Source of the DNA: Falsiroseomonas bella | GTDB taxonomy: Bacteria > Pseudomonadota > Alphaproteobacteria > Acetobacterales > Acetobacteraceae | Length of the DNA stretch: 64,000 nt | Assembly (NCBI RefSeq): GCF_003173615.1 | Contig: NZ_QGNA01000003.1 | Coordinates: 434,001 to 498,000, forward strand | Direction: 5' to 3' | Shown here: positions 54,111-63,292 of the stretch, piece after piece | Position numbering within the stretch: the stretch's first letter is position 1 | Layout of the letters: each line of letters begins with the position of its first letter | The notes under the pieces: generated by a model | The model's input: only the letters and a program-made list of their open reading frames with translations | Told to the model about the DNA's origin: nothing | Database searches by the model: none | Position numbers and translations under genes: made by a program

Positions 54111-56054
54111 TCAGTCCGACGCAACCCGAAGGTCGGGGGGCGTGGCCTCCGCGGCCAGGCGGGCGACCGCCTCGGCCAGCTTCACCGTCTCCTGCTCGCG
54201 GCCCGGCAGGCGGCGCAGCACCAGGGCGCGCTCCTCGGCCTCGCGCCGGCCGACCACGGCCAGCACGGGCACGCGCTGGTCGATATGGTCCACGACCTTG
54301 CGGTTGATCTTTTCGTTCCGCAGGTCGAGCTCCGCCCGGATGCCCGCGGCCTGCAGCGCGGCAACGGCCTCCCGCGCATACTCGTCGGCGTCCGAGACGA
54401 TGGTCGCCACCACCACCTGCACCGGCGCAAGCCAGAGCGGGAAGCGCCCGGCATGCTGCTCGATCAGGATGCCGAGGAAGCGCTCGAAGCTGCCGAGGAT
54501 CGCGCGGTGCAGCATGACCGGTCGCTTCCGGCTGCCATCCTCCGCCACGTATTCGGCGCCGAGCCGCTCCGGCAGGACGAAGTCCACCTGCAGCGTGCCG
54601 CACTGCCAGTCGCGCCCGATCGCGTCGCGCAGCACGAATTCCAGCTTCGGGCCGTAGAAGGCGCCCTCCCCCGGGTTCAGCACGTATTCGACATTGGCGA
54701 TCCGGCACGCCTCCTTCAGCGCGCCTTCCGCCTGGTCCCACACCGCGTCGCTGCCCGAGCGCTTCTCGGGCCGGTCGGAGAACTTCACGCGAAAATCGCT
54801 GAAGCCGAGGTCGCGGTAGATGCCCGACAGCAGCTCCACGAAGCGCACGGTCTCGGTGGCGATCTGGTCCTCGGTGCAGAAGATGTGCGCGTCGTCCTGG
54901 GTGAAGGCGCGCACGCGCATGATCCCGTGCAGCGCACCCGAGGGTTCGTAGCGATGGCAGGCGCCGAATTCTGCCAGGCGCATCGGCAGCTCGCGGTAGC
55001 TGCGCACACCCTGGTTGAAGATCTGCACGTGGCAGGGGCAGTTCATCGGCTTCACCGCCAGCACGCGGTCCTTCTCGGACTCGTCCTCGACGGTCGCGAT
55101 GAACATGTGCGGGCGGTAGTTCTCCCAATGGCCGCTCTCGATCCAGAGCTTGCGGTCCACCAGCTGCGGGGTCTTCACCTCCAGGTAGTCCGCTTGGTCG
55201 AGCCGGCGCCGCATGTAGTCCTCGACGGTGCGGTAGAGCTTCCAGCCCTTCGGGTGCCAGAAGACCGAGCCGACCGCCTCCTCCTGGAGATGAAAGAGGT
55301 TCATCTCCTTGCCGATCTTGCGGTGGTCGCGCTTCTCCGCCTCCTCCAGCTGATGGAGATAGGCGTCGAGCTCCTTCTGGTCGCGCCAGGCCGTGCCGTA
55401 GATGCGCGAGAGCATCGCGTTGCGGTGGTCGCCCCGCCAATAGGCGCCGGCCACCTTCATCAGCTTGAAGGCGGTGCCGACATCGCCGGTGCCGCGCATA
55501 TGCGGCCCGCGGCAGAGGTCCACCCAGTCGCCCTGCCTGTAGAGGGTGATGGTCTCGCCGCGCGGCAGGTCACGGATCAGCTCGACCTTGTATTTCTCGC
55601 CCTTCTTCTCGAAGAGCTCCATCGCCTCGTGCCGGCTCGTCACGATGCATTCGAAGCCGGCATTGCGCGCGACGATCTCCCGCATCTTCTGCTCGATGGC
55701 CGGGAAGTCCTCGGGCTTGAATGGCTCGTTGCGGGCGAAGTCGTAGTAGAAGCCGTTCTCGATCGCCGGCCCGATGGTCACCTGCGTCCCCGGGAACAGC
55801 GCCTGCACCGCTTCGGCCAGCACATGCGCGGCGTCGTGCCGGATCAGCTCCAGCGCCTCAGGGTCCTTGCGGGTGATGAAGCGGACGGTCGCGTCCTGCT
55901 CGATGGCATGGGCGAGGTCGCGGACCTTGCCGTCCACCTGCATGGCGAGCGCGGCCTTGGCAAGGCCGGGCCCGATCGCCGCGGCCACCGTCGTGCCGGT
56001 CACGGGCCCGTCGAAGGTGCGGACGGAACCGTCGGGCAGGGTGATCGCGGGCAT
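54111..56054 (-). CDS. thrS: Threonyl-tRNA synthetase
   Basis: The product has 647 residues, normal for class II ThrRS. It contains an N-terminal TGS domain (1-60: [21 protein letters not shown]), the editing/SAD domain with [11 protein letters not shown] (H73, H77), the catalytic core with Zn-binding [35 protein letters not shown] and [20 protein letters not shown], and the anticodon domain ([21 protein letters not shown]). It charges tRNA-Thr. It lies upstream of infC in a conserved arrangement and 75 bp downstream of the glycosyltransferase pair on the same strand. Confidence 0.97.
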   Translation of the reverse strand: MPAITLPDGSVRTFDGPVTGTTVAAAIGPGLAKAALAMQVDGKVRDLAHAIEQDATVRFITRKDPEALELIRHDAAHVLAEAVQALFPGTQVTIGPAIENGFYYDFARNEPFKPEDFPAIEQKMREIVARNAGFECIVTSRHEAMELFEKKGEKYKVELIRDLPRGETITLYRQGDWVDLCRGPHMRGTGDVGTAFKLMKVAGAYWRGDHRNAMLSRIYGTAWRDQKELDAYLHQLEEAEKRDHRKIGKEMNLFHLQEEAVGSVFWHPKGWKLYRTVEDYMRRRLDQADYLEVKTPQLVDRKLWIESGHWENYRPHMFIATVEDESEKDRVLAVKPMNCPCHVQIFNQGVRSYRELPMRLAEFGACHRYEPSGALHGIMRVRAFTQDDAHIFCTEDQIATETVRFVELLSGIYRDLGFSDFRVKFSDRPEKRSGSDAVWDQAEGALKEACRIANVEYVLNPGEGAFYGPKLEFVLRDAIGRDWQCGTLQVDFVLPERLGAEYVAEDGSRKRPVMLHRAILGSFERFLGILIEQHAGRFPLWLAPVQVVVATIVSDADEYAREAVAALQAAGIRAELDLRNEKINRKVVDHIDQRVPVLAVVGRREAEERALVLRRLPGREQETVKLAEAVARLAAEATPPDLRVASD

Positions 56055-56129
56055 GGGAAGGCTTCCGGGCTCCTCGGGGGTTGCGGGACGCGGCACATGG
56101 CCAGCCGGCCCCTCGCGCGTCAAGGCGCC

Positions 56130-57047
56130 TCAGGCGCGGGGCGGCAGTGCGGCGAGCGCGGTGCGGACGGCCTCGGGGCCGAGTTCCGCCAGCGGAACGT
56201 GGCGCAGCACCTGCGCCGCCGGGCCGCGCGGGGCGCAGAGCGCCGGGTCGCTGTCCTCCCCGAACAGCGCGAGCGTCGGGCAGCCGGCGGTCGCCACCAG
56301 ATGGGTCGGGCCGGTGTCGTTGCCTACGGCCCAGTCGCCCCGGCGCGCGATGGCGGCGAGTTCGGCGAAGCTGGTGCGCCCGGTCAGGTCCAGCGCGCCG
56401 GGCGCCTCGGCCAGGATGCGCGCGGCGATCTCCGCTTCCGCCTTGCCGCCCAGCACCGCCACCGGCTGCCCCGCGCGCGCGGCCAGCGCCGCGAAATGCT
56501 CGGCCGGCCAGCGCTTCAGCGGCCGCAGCGGCGATGCGCCGGGGATCAGCAGGCCAAAGCGCGGCGGCAGGGCGAAGCGGGCGACATCGGCGTCCAGCCA
56601 GTCCAGCGCCGGCGGCGGGAAGTGCCGGATCCCCGCCATCTCCAGCTGCTCGCGCTGCCGCTCCACCGTGTGCATCGCGTCGCGCTCGGGGTTGGCATGG
56701 GGGTGGGAGGCGCCGCGGGCGATGCCGGACCACTCCGCCCCCCGCCCGACCAGCCAGCGATAGCGGGAGGAGCGGGAGGAAGTCTGCAGGTCGTAGACCC
56801 GGTCGAATCGTGCCCCGCGCAGCCGCCTCGCCAGGTCCAGCAGCCGCCCGGGGTGCTTCCAGGAGGGCCTTCCATCCGCCCAGACCTCGTCGAACCAGGG
56901 GCTGCGCCGGGCGAGTTCCGCGAAGGGCGGCGTCGTCAGCAGGGTGATCCGCGCGCCGGAATGATGCGCGCGGATCGCCGCGAAGGGCCCGAAGGACTGC
57001 ACGAAGTCCCCGAGCGCGCCGAGCCGGATGACGAGGATGCGATTCAC
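56130..57047 (-). CDS. Glycosyltransferase family 9 (heptosyltransferase-like)
   Basis: The product has 305 residues from a GTG at 57047. It opens ILVIRLGALGDFVQSFGPFAAIR (family motif LGDxxxxxP-type), then DRVYDLQTSSRSSRYRWLVG, FGLLIPGASPLRPLKRWPAEHF and WAVGNDTGPTHLVATAGCPTLALFG, the nucleotide-sugar site of GT9 enzymes. Such enzymes add heptose or related sugars to lipopolysaccharide core at the inner membrane. It overlaps the GT4 gene stop (GTGA), so the two act together, probably in envelope polysaccharide synthesis. Confidence 0.88.
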   Translation of the reverse strand: MNRILVIRLGALGDFVQSFGPFAAIRAHHSGARITLLTTPPFAELARRSPWFDEVWADGRPSWKHPGRLLDLARRLRGARFDRVYDLQTSSRSSRYRWLVGRGAEWSGIARGASHPHANPERDAMHTVERQREQLEMAGIRHFPPPALDWLDADVARFALPPRFGLLIPGASPLRPLKRWPAEHFAALAARAGQPVAVLGGKAEAEIAARILAEAPGALDLTGRTSFAELAAIARRGDWAVGNDTGPTHLVATAGCPTLALFGEDSDPALCAPRGPAAQVLRHVPLAELGPEAVRTALAALPPRA

Positions 57048-58165
57048 GCCAGCAGCTCGCGATAGACCTCGAGCGTCGCCCGCTGCATCGCCGCCGTCGT
57101 GTAGTCGCGGAGCACCGCCTGTCGCGCGCGCGCGCCGATCGCGGCGCGTTCGGCCTCCGGCATCGCCAGCACCTGGCCGAGCGCCTCGGCCAGCACCGCC
57201 GGATCGCCCGGCGGAACGCGCCAGCCGGTCACGCCGGGCTCGACCGTCTCGCGCGGACCGCCGAGGTCGGAAGCGATGACCGGCCGCGCCATGGCCTGCG
57301 CCTCGATCACCGTGCGACCGAAGGCCTCGGCGTCGGTGCTGGCATGCACCACCACATCGGCCGCGCAGAGCGCGAGATCCAGCGCCTCCACATGCCCGGC
57401 CAGCACCACGCGGTCGGCGACGCCGAACGATGCGGCGCGCGCGCGCAGTTCCTCAGCGAAGCCGTCGTTGCCGCCGCCTGCCAGCACCGCCAGCACGCCC
57501 GGCAGGCGCGGCAGCGCCTCCACCAGCACCATCTGCCCCTTCCAGCGCGTAAGTCGCGCCGGCAGCAGCACCACCGCCTGGCCGGGCGCAGCGCCCCAGG
57601 CCTCGCGCTGCGCCAGCACCCGCGACGACGGCACGAGGGCCGGATCGAAGCGGCGCGGATCCACGCCGCGCGGGATCAGCCGGATGCGCGCGGCCGGCGT
57701 GCCGTGCCGGGCCGCGACGAGGTCCGCTATGAAGCGGCTGATCGCGATCACCCGCTCGCCCCGCGCCATCACCGAGTTGTAGAGCCGCTTGCCCGGCAGG
57801 CCCTCGTTGTAGGCGCCGTGATAGGTGGTGACGAAATGCGCGCCCGTCCGCCGCGCCGCCAGCAGCGCCGACCAGGCCGGCGCACGGGAGCGCGCATGCA
57901 GGACAGCCACCCCCTCGCCGCGGACGAGATTCGCCAGCGCGGCGGCGTTGCGCCAGATGCCGAAGGGCGACTTGGTGTCGAGCGGCAGCGCCACATGCGC
58001 ACCGCCGACGCGCTCCACCTCCCTCGCCAACGGCCCGCCGGCGGAGGCGACCAGCGCCCGCATCCCGGCGGCGGCGATCGCCTCCGCGATCTCCACCGTC
58101 CCGCGTTCCACCCCGCCCGAGACGAGCGCGGGCAGGACCTGCAGGATGGCGGGCGGGGACGGCAT
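57044..58165 (-). CDS. Glycosyltransferase family 4
   Basis: The product has 373 residues with the two-Rossmann GT-B layout. N-terminal acceptor half: ILQVLPALVSGGVERGTVEIAEAI and VTTYHGAYNEGLPGKRLYNSVMARGERVIAISRF. C-terminal GT4 half (PF00534): VVLLPARLTRWKGQMVLVEAL, GVADRVVLAGHVEALDLALCAADVVVHASTDAEAFGRTVIEAQAM, with the E(x)7E catalytic motif. It transfers a sugar from a nucleotide donor, probably to lipid A core or another surface glycan, coupled to the GT9 gene. Confidence 0.9.
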   Translation of the reverse strand: MPSPPAILQVLPALVSGGVERGTVEIAEAIAAAGMRALVASAGGPLAREVERVGGAHVALPLDTKSPFGIWRNAAALANLVRGEGVAVLHARSRAPAWSALLAARRTGAHFVTTYHGAYNEGLPGKRLYNSVMARGERVIAISRFIADLVAARHGTPAARIRLIPRGVDPRRFDPALVPSSRVLAQREAWGAAPGQAVVLLPARLTRWKGQMVLVEALPRLPGVLAVLAGGGNDGFAEELRARAASFGVADRVVLAGHVEALDLALCAADVVVHASTDAEAFGRTVIEAQAMARPVIASDLGGPRETVEPGVTGWRVPPGDPAVLAEALGQVLAMPEAERAAIGARARQAVLRDYTTAAMQRATLEVYRELLA

Positions 58166-58184
58166 GCAGCCGCCCCGTTACCGT

Positions 58185-58232
58185 CCCGGCGGCGCCTCGG
58201 CTAGTGCGCGGGCGCCGCGATGCGCCGCCGGG
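58185..58232 (-). terminator. Long GC hairpin after the Tyr/Gly-rich repeat protein gene
   Basis: CCCGGCGGCGC / GCGCCGCCGGG, an 11-bp perfect stem, encloses 26 nt that themselves can pair. It lies 6 bp beyond the repeat-protein stop and upstream of the GT4 gene on the same strand, so it likely separates the transcripts. Confidence 0.45.
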
Positions 58233-58238
58233 GCCGGC

Positions 58239-58712
58239 TCACCAGAGATCCCAGTCGCTGTCCCAGTCGTCCGAGCGGCTCTCGAGCCGGTCGTAGCGAT
58301 CCTCCATCCGGTCGTAGTAGCGCTCCGAACGCTGGCCGTAGCGCGTGCCGGCATCGCCGCCATAGCCATAGCCGCCGTAGTTGCGGCGCGGATTGTACTG
58401 GTTGTAGCCGCTCCGGTCGGGCTCGCGATCGAAGCGTTCGTAGCGCTCGCCGCCGGCATAGGGCCTGCCGCCGTAGCGGTTGCCGTAGCCATAGCCGTCA
58501 TTGCGCCGCGGGTTGAACTGGTTGTAGCCGCTCCAATCGGGCTCGCGGTCGAAGCGCTCGTAGCGCTCGCCGCCCCGATACGGGGTGCGTTGCCCGTACT
58601 GGTAGGTGTCGTAGTTGCCGCCCCACTGCGCCTGCGCCGCCTGCGGCGCACCGAGCGCCGCGGCTGCGAAGAGCGTGGCGCCGGCCGCATGCGTGAGCCA
58701 CTTCTTCGCCAT
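58239..58712 (-). CDS. Secreted Tyr/Gly/Arg-rich protein with a duplicated 40-residue unit
   Basis: The ATG at 58712 gives 157 residues with a Sec signal (MAKKWLTHAAGATLFAAAAL, cleavage after AAQAQ). The mature chain is about one quarter Tyr, Gly and Arg. A 40-residue unit occurs twice: residues 47-86 and 87-119, each with GGERYERFDREPD and SGYNQ(F/Y)NPRRN followed by a GYGYG-rich stretch. The C-terminus turns acidic/aromatic (DDWDSDWDLW). No family recognised. The low-complexity aromatic composition suggests an extracellular or envelope-bound protein, perhaps self-associating or binding surfaces. A near-strength AGGAG site precedes the start. Confidence 0.72.
   Translation of the reverse strand: MAKKWLTHAAGATLFAAAALGAPQAAQAQWGGNYDTYQYGQRTPYRGGERYERFDREPDWSGYNQFNPRRNDGYGYGNRYGGRPYAGGERYERFDREPDRSGYNQYNPRRNYGGYGYGGDAGTRYGQRSERYYDRMEDRYDRLESRSDDWDSDWDLW
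58362..58574 (-). repeat. In-frame 120-bp tandem duplication inside the repeat-protein gene
   Basis: The DNA at 58482-58574 and 58362-58454 repeats with a period of 120 bp and only scattered differences, for example Trp to Arg and Phe to Tyr codons in the middle. The duplication is in frame and makes the two 40-residue units. High similarity suggests a fairly recent event or continued slippage/recombination. Confidence 0.7.
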
Positions 58713-58866
58713 GTTCTGCTCCTCCTCGTCTCCGTTCGCGCCGGAGCGCCCTGCGTGCAGGGCGCCCCGCCGATCGGCCAACGTCAGGGTCGGAGCGGCA
58801 ATTGCGGTAGTTCCCGCTTACGCGAAGCCGGCACGCCGCGCCCGAACAGGGGTGCGGCGGCCCGGA

Positions 58867-60210
58867 TCAGGCCGCGAGCCTGCCGCCGCCGGCGCGCGCC
58901 CAGAACGCCTGCGCCAGAGGGCTGTCCGGCTTCGCCGCGATGCGCTCGGCGGCCAACAGCTGCGCGAGGGAACGATCGCCGCCTCGCAGCGCCGCCTCAA
59001 GCAAGGTCAGGCTGAGCACGTCGCGCTGCGCGTTGGAGCCGCCGAAGTCGCGCGCCCGCGGCAGCACCGGCGCCATCAGCTGCGCGGCACGATCGAAGTC
59101 GCCGCGCGAGAAGGCCCACACGCCCTCGGAAAGCGGCAGCCCGACCTCACGCGTGAGGCGCGCATTGGTGCCCTGACCCGCCGCCGCGCGGCGCATCGCG
59201 CCCAGCACCTGCGCCGCCGCCTCCTCGCGCCCCGCGCCCAGATGCGCCATCACGGCATGCAGGTCGCTGAACGCATAGAAGCCCTCGCCGCCCGCCTGCT
59301 GCCACGCCATGGAGAGCTGCGCAAAGCGCCGGCCCGTGTCTGCGCCGCGCAGCAGCAGCCGCCAGAGCATGGCCGAGGCATCCACCAGGTCGATCGCCGG
59401 CTGCGCCTCGCCCTTCGCGATCCCATGCGCCACGGCGCGGTCGTAGATGCCGAGCACGCGGTCGAACGCGCCGCGCTCCAGGTGGAACAGTGCCAGGTGC
59501 CACCAGTTGTGCACGGCGAGGATCGCCGCCGGCGCCCAATCGGCCTCACGCCGCTCCAGGAAGGCCGCGCCTTCCTGGTCGCGCCCCTGCATCTCCATCA
59601 CATGCGCGACGGCATGCACCGCCCAGGCGTCCCGCGGCTGCAGCGCCAGCGCCATGCGCCCGGCATCCTCGGCAGCGGCGTACTCGCCATTCTCCTCGAG
59701 GCCGAAGGCCTGCATGCCGAGCAGCCAGGAGAAGCCCTCCTCGCCCGTGCGCCACGCACGCATCGCGGCGGCGGGACGGTCGCGCAGGCCGGCGGGGTTG
59801 CCCAGGAAGAAGTCGAACTGGTGCGCCACCTGCTGCGCAAAGAGGTCGCGCGGATGCGCCGCAGCCAGCGCCGCATAGCCGCGATGCGCGGCGACAAAGT
59901 CGCCCTCGCACCAGGCCTGCGCGGCGGCGAGATGCGCGCGCTCACGGTCGTTGGCGACCGGAAGGTCCCACGCCGCGGCGATGCTCGCCTCGGCCTCGGC
60001 CACGCTCGCGCGCTCCATGGACATCACCATCAGCCCGGCGCGGAAGGCATGCGCCATGGCGAAGTCCGGCTGCTCGGCGATGGCGGCGTCGATTGCGGCG
60101 AGCGGGTCGGCGCGGAAGCCGAGCATCAGCCCGGTCGCCTCGTCGAGCTTCGCGATGGCGGCGCGGTTGGCGGTGGACACGGCATTCCCGTGTATGTCGG
60201 CGTGCGGCAT
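58867..60210 (-). CDS. TTC38-like tetratricopeptide protein
   Basis: The product has 447 residues made of helical TPR-like repeats. It resembles the bacterial homologs of tetratricopeptide repeat protein 38: TGLMLGFRADPLAAIDAAIAEQPDFAMAHAFRAGL at the start, HPRDLFAQQVAHQFDFFLGN, then WAVHAVAHVMEMQGRDQEGAAFL and HNWWHLALFHLERGAFDRVLGIYD. The AHVMEM and HNWWHLALF segments are well conserved in that family. No signal peptide is seen, so it is probably cytoplasmic. Function is unknown. It is 154 bp upstream of the repeat-protein gene and divergent from the FAA-hydrolase gene across 227 bp with nothing recognisable. Confidence 0.83.
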   Translation of the reverse strand: MPHADIHGNAVSTANRAAIAKLDEATGLMLGFRADPLAAIDAAIAEQPDFAMAHAFRAGLMVMSMERASVAEAEASIAAAWDLPVANDRERAHLAAAQAWCEGDFVAAHRGYAALAAAHPRDLFAQQVAHQFDFFLGNPAGLRDRPAAAMRAWRTGEEGFSWLLGMQAFGLEENGEYAAAEDAGRMALALQPRDAWAVHAVAHVMEMQGRDQEGAAFLERREADWAPAAILAVHNWWHLALFHLERGAFDRVLGIYDRAVAHGIAKGEAQPAIDLVDASAMLWRLLLRGADTGRRFAQLSMAWQQAGGEGFYAFSDLHAVMAHLGAGREEAAAQVLGAMRRAAAGQGTNARLTREVGLPLSEGVWAFSRGDFDRAAQLMAPVLPRARDFGGSNAQRDVLSLTLLEAALRGGDRSLAQLLAAERIAAKPDSPLAQAFWARAGGGRLAA

Positions 60211-60437
60211 CTCTCTGGTCCTCCGGTCGGTTGTCGCGCGGTGGCGAGAGCGTCAGCCACCGCGTCGGGTGGCCGGAGTGCTAGGCGCGGCGTGTTTCCG
60301 TTCGATTGCGCCCCGCAGCCAAAGAGGTTTCACCGCCATGTCGCGCGTGACGCGGCTTTCGTCGTGATCGCCCACCCCCCTTCCGCGCGCCCGCGATGCC
60401 GCTAGGCTTGCGGCAACCCGGGGGGAGAAACGTGACG

Positions 60438-61610
60438 ATGACCGATGCAGCATGGTCCGCCGAAGCGTTGCCGCAGGACTGGCGCGATGGCGCCTTCGCG
60501 CTCAGGGTGATGACACCGGATGGTCCTTCGGTCTTTGCGCTGCTCGGCGGCGCAAGCTTCGACATGACGCCCGCCTTCGGCACCTGCAGCGCCTGGCTGA
60601 ACAGCGACGACCCGCTCGGCGCGATCCGGCGCGAGGGCGTGCCCTCCGCGCTCGACCTGCCGGCGGCGCTCGCCAACGCGCATCACGCCGCGCGCGACGC
60701 CCACAAGCCGTGGCTGCTGGCGCCCATCGACCTGCAGGTGATCAAGGCCGCCGGCGTGACCTATGTGCGGTCGATGCTGGAACGCGTGATCGAGGAACGC
60801 TGCCGCGGCGACGCGACGCAGGCCGAGGCGGTGCGCGCCGAGGTGCGCGCGATCATCGGCGACGACCTGGCGAACCTGGTGCCCGGCAGCCCGCAGGCGG
60901 CGCGCGTGAAGGAGGCGCTGGTCGCGAAGGGCTGGTGGAGCCAGTACCTCGAGGTCGGGATAGGACCCGACGCCGAGATCTTCACCAAGGCGCCCGTCCT
61001 CTCCGCCGTCGGCGTCGGCAGCAAGGTCGGCGTGCATCCGATGAGTTCCTGGTCGAACCCGGAGCCGGAAGCGGTGATGGTGGTGAACGGCCAGGGCCGG
61101 ATCGTCGGCGCCACGCTCGGCAACGACGTGAACCTGCGCGACGTGGAAGGGCGCAGCGCGCTGCTGCTCGGCCGTGCGAAGGACAACAACGCGTCCTGCG
61201 CGCTCGGCCCGATGATCCGCCTGTTCGATGCCGGCTTCACGCTGGAGGATGTGCGCCGCGCCGAGCTGCGCGTGACCATCACCGGCCGGGACGGCTTCAC
61301 GCTGGACGAGCACGGCCCGGTCGGCGCGATCGCGCGCGATCCGGCCGATGTGGTCGGCCAGATGATCGGCGCGCATCACCAGTATCCCGATGGCGCGGTG
61401 CTGTTCCTCGGCACGCCCTTCTCGCCGGTGAAGGATCGGGGCGCGCCGGGCATGGGCTTCACGCACAAGGAGGGCGATGTGGTGCGCATCGCGAGTCCCC
61501 GCCTCGGCGCACTCGCCAACGAGGTGGACCGCACCGACGAATGCCCGCCCTGGAGCTTCGGCATCGGCGCGCTGATGGCGAATCTCTCGCGCCGCGGCCT
61601 GCCGCGGTGA
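60438..61610 (+). CDS. Fumarylacetoacetate hydrolase (FAH)-family protein
   Basis: The product has 390 residues from ATG 60438; a GTG at 60432 is closer (4 nt) to the GGGGGAG site and is an alternative. Residues about 150-380 form the FAA_hydrolase fold (PF01557): YLEVGIGPDAEIFTKAPVLSAVG (metal Glu), SWSNPEPEAVMVVNGQGRIVGATLGNDVNLRD (Glu and Asp ligands) and GFTHKEGDVVRIASPRLG. Family enzymes hydrolyse, decarboxylate or hydrate acylpyruvate-type keto acids with Mg. The 110-residue N-terminal part is unassigned. It overlaps the following alpha/beta hydrolase gene (GTGA). Substrate unknown; the family includes ring-cleavage product hydratases and decarboxylases. Confidence 0.85.
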   Translation: MTDAAWSAEALPQDWRDGAFALRVMTPDGPSVFALLGGASFDMTPAFGTCSAWLNSDDPLGAIRREGVPSALDLPAALANAHHAARDAHKPWLLAPIDLQVIKAAGVTYVRSMLERVIEERCRGDATQAEAVRAEVRAIIGDDLANLVPGSPQAARVKEALVAKGWWSQYLEVGIGPDAEIFTKAPVLSAVGVGSKVGVHPMSSWSNPEPEAVMVVNGQGRIVGATLGNDVNLRDVEGRSALLLGRAKDNNASCALGPMIRLFDAGFTLEDVRRAELRVTITGRDGFTLDEHGPVGAIARDPADVVGQMIGAHHQYPDGAVLFLGTPFSPVKDRGAPGMGFTHKEGDVVRIASPRLGALANEVDRTDECPPWSFGIGALMANLSRRGLPR

Positions 61611-62347
61611 CGGAGGAGACCGGCCGCCTCGATGGCCGCCTCGCCTGGGCACGGCTTCCCGGCAGCGGGCCAGGCGTGGTCTTCCTGCCCGGCTACCGCA
61701 GCGACATGCAGGGCTCGAAGGCGCTCGCTCTGCGCGACCATTGCGCCGCGTCTGGCCAGGCGCTGCTGCGCTTCGACTATTCGGGCCATGGCGAGAGCGC
61801 CGGGCGCTTCGAGGACGGCACCATCGGCCAGTGGGCGGCGGATGCCATCGCCGTCTTCGACGCGCTGACCGAGGGGCCGCAGATCCTCATCGGCTCCTCG
61901 ATGGGCGGCTGGATCGCGCTGCTGCTTGCCCGCGCGCGGCCGGAGCGCATCGCGGGGCTGATCGGCATCGCGCCGGCGCCCGACTTCACCGAGACGCTGA
62001 TGTGGCCCGCCTTCACCGAGGAACAGCGCGCCGAGATCATGGCCAAGGGCGTGCTGGATCTGCCGAGCCAGTATGGCGAGCCGACACCCGTCACCCGCGC
62101 GCTGATCGAGGATGGCCGCCGGCACAACGTGCTGGACGCGCCGATCCCCCTCGCCTGCCCCGTGCGCATCCTGCAGGGCATGCGCGACCCGGACGTGCCC
62201 TGGCAGCACGCGCTGAAACTGGTGGACGCGATCGTGGGCGAGGATGTGCGCCTGCACCTGATCAAGGATGGCGACCACCGGCTGAGCCGGCCCGAGGACC
62301 TCCGCCTGCTGGCCGAGACGCTTGACGCGCTGCGCGCTCAGCCCTGA
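61607..62347 (+). CDS. Alpha/beta-hydrolase
   Basis: The GTG at 61607 overlaps the previous stop, giving 246 residues. Nucleophile elbow GSSMGGWIALLLA (Ser), acid residue in ILQGMRDPDVPWQHAL (Asp), and His in IKDGDHRLSRPEDL form the triad; GPGVVFLPGYRSDMQGSKALAL supplies the oxyanion-hole loop. It resembles serine hydrolases of the ABHD10/esterase type. Coupled to the FAH-family gene, it may hydrolyse an ester or C-C bond in the same short route. It overlaps the convergent epimerase-like gene by 10 bp at the stops. Confidence 0.87.
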   Translation: MTEETGRLDGRLAWARLPGSGPGVVFLPGYRSDMQGSKALALRDHCAASGQALLRFDYSGHGESAGRFEDGTIGQWAADAIAVFDALTEGPQILIGSSMGGWIALLLARARPERIAGLIGIAPAPDFTETLMWPAFTEEQRAEIMAKGVLDLPSQYGEPTPVTRALIEDGRRHNVLDAPIPLACPVRILQGMRDPDVPWQHALKLVDAIVGEDVRLHLIKDGDHRLSRPEDLRLLAETLDALRAQP

Positions 62348-63198
62348 TCGCCGGCGGCGAGGATGGCGCGAAGCCCCTCGCGGTAGGTCGGGCAGCGCCA
62401 GGCGATGCCGAGCGCCTGCTTCGTGATGACGTTCGCGACGCGGCGATTCTCCGTCCAGAACGAAAGCGCCATGGGCGACATGCGCTGCCGCGCCTCCTCG
62501 AAGGGGATCGCGGGCGGGGGCGCGACGCCGAGCAGCCGCGCCGCCTCCTCCACCACCACGGCGCTCGGCGCGGGTTCGTCGTCCACCAGGTGCAGCACAC
62601 GCTGCCCGTCCGGGCGCAACGCGGCGGCGACGACTGCGAGCGCGATGTCGTCGCGATGGATGCGGCTGAAGGCGTGGCCCGGCTTCACCACGCGCCGCGC
62701 CACGCCGGCCCGCACTTCCTCGAGCGCACTGCGACCGGGGCCGTAGATGCCGCCGACCCGGAAGAGGTCGAGCGCCGCGCCGCGCGCCACCGCCACCGCG
62801 CGCCAGGCCTGCTCGGCTTCCAGGCGGCGGACGGAGCGTGCCTGGCCCGGCGCCGGCGTCGTCGCCTCATCCACCCAGCCGCCGTCGCGGTCGCCATAGA
62901 CGCCGGTGGTGGAGAGATAGCCGATCCAGCGCAGCGCCGGCGCCGCGGCGATCGCCTCCCCATGCGCCGCCAGCACCGGATCGCCGCCCTGCTCGGGCGC
63001 GGCGGTGACGATCAGATGCGTCGCCTGCCGCAGCGCCGCAGCGGCTTCCGCGAAGGCCACAAGCGCAACGCCCGCGGGCGGGCTCGCCGCCACCGGGTCG
63101 CGCGTCGTGCCCGTCACCACGAAGCCGTGCGCCACGGCCTCCGCAGCGATCGCCCTGCCCGCATAGCCGATCCCGGCCACCACCATCCGCGCTTCCAT
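62338..63198 (-). CDS. NAD(P)-binding SDR/epimerase-like protein (YeeZ type)
   Basis: The product has 286 residues from ATG 63198; ATG 63186 is an alternative. The Rossmann start MVVAGIGYAGRAIAAEAVAHG carries a GxGxxG-like motif, then TGTTRDP. WIGYLSTTGVYGDRDGGWVDE, with Tyr near Ser/Thr, and DLFRVGGIYGPGRSALE match atypical SDR/NAD-dependent epimerase proteins such as E. coli YeeZ. The classical YxxxK is not clear, so enzymatic activity is uncertain. It is divergent from the TPR gene with a 94-bp gap and overlaps the alpha/beta-hydrolase stop. Confidence 0.82.
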   Translation of the reverse strand: MEARMVVAGIGYAGRAIAAEAVAHGFVVTGTTRDPVAASPPAGVALVAFAEAAAALRQATHLIVTAAPEQGGDPVLAAHGEAIAAAPALRWIGYLSTTGVYGDRDGGWVDEATTPAPGQARSVRRLEAEQAWRAVAVARGAALDLFRVGGIYGPGRSALEEVRAGVARRVVKPGHAFSRIHRDDIALAVVAAALRPDGQRVLHLVDDEPAPSAVVVEEAARLLGVAPPPAIPFEEARQRMSPMALSFWTENRRVANVITKQALGIAWRCPTYREGLRAILAAGDQG

Positions 63199-63292
63199 CC
63201 CCTGCAGATGCGCCGCCTTCCGCCCGTCGTGAAGGGGCGGGAGACGCGTCGCGCTCTGGAAGCACGCCTGTGCGGGGGATAGATTGCCGCCG

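Noticed and set aside
54000-57065. Very long open frame on the plus strand opposite thrS and the GT9 gene (over 1000 codons), and similar ones at 1918-4722 and 38014-40833
   Set aside because: These frames are His/Arg/Ala-rich with no domain and run exactly antisense to clear genes (thrS; UxaA and DUF808; CoA ligase and CoA-transferase). Stops are rare in off-frames at this GC content.
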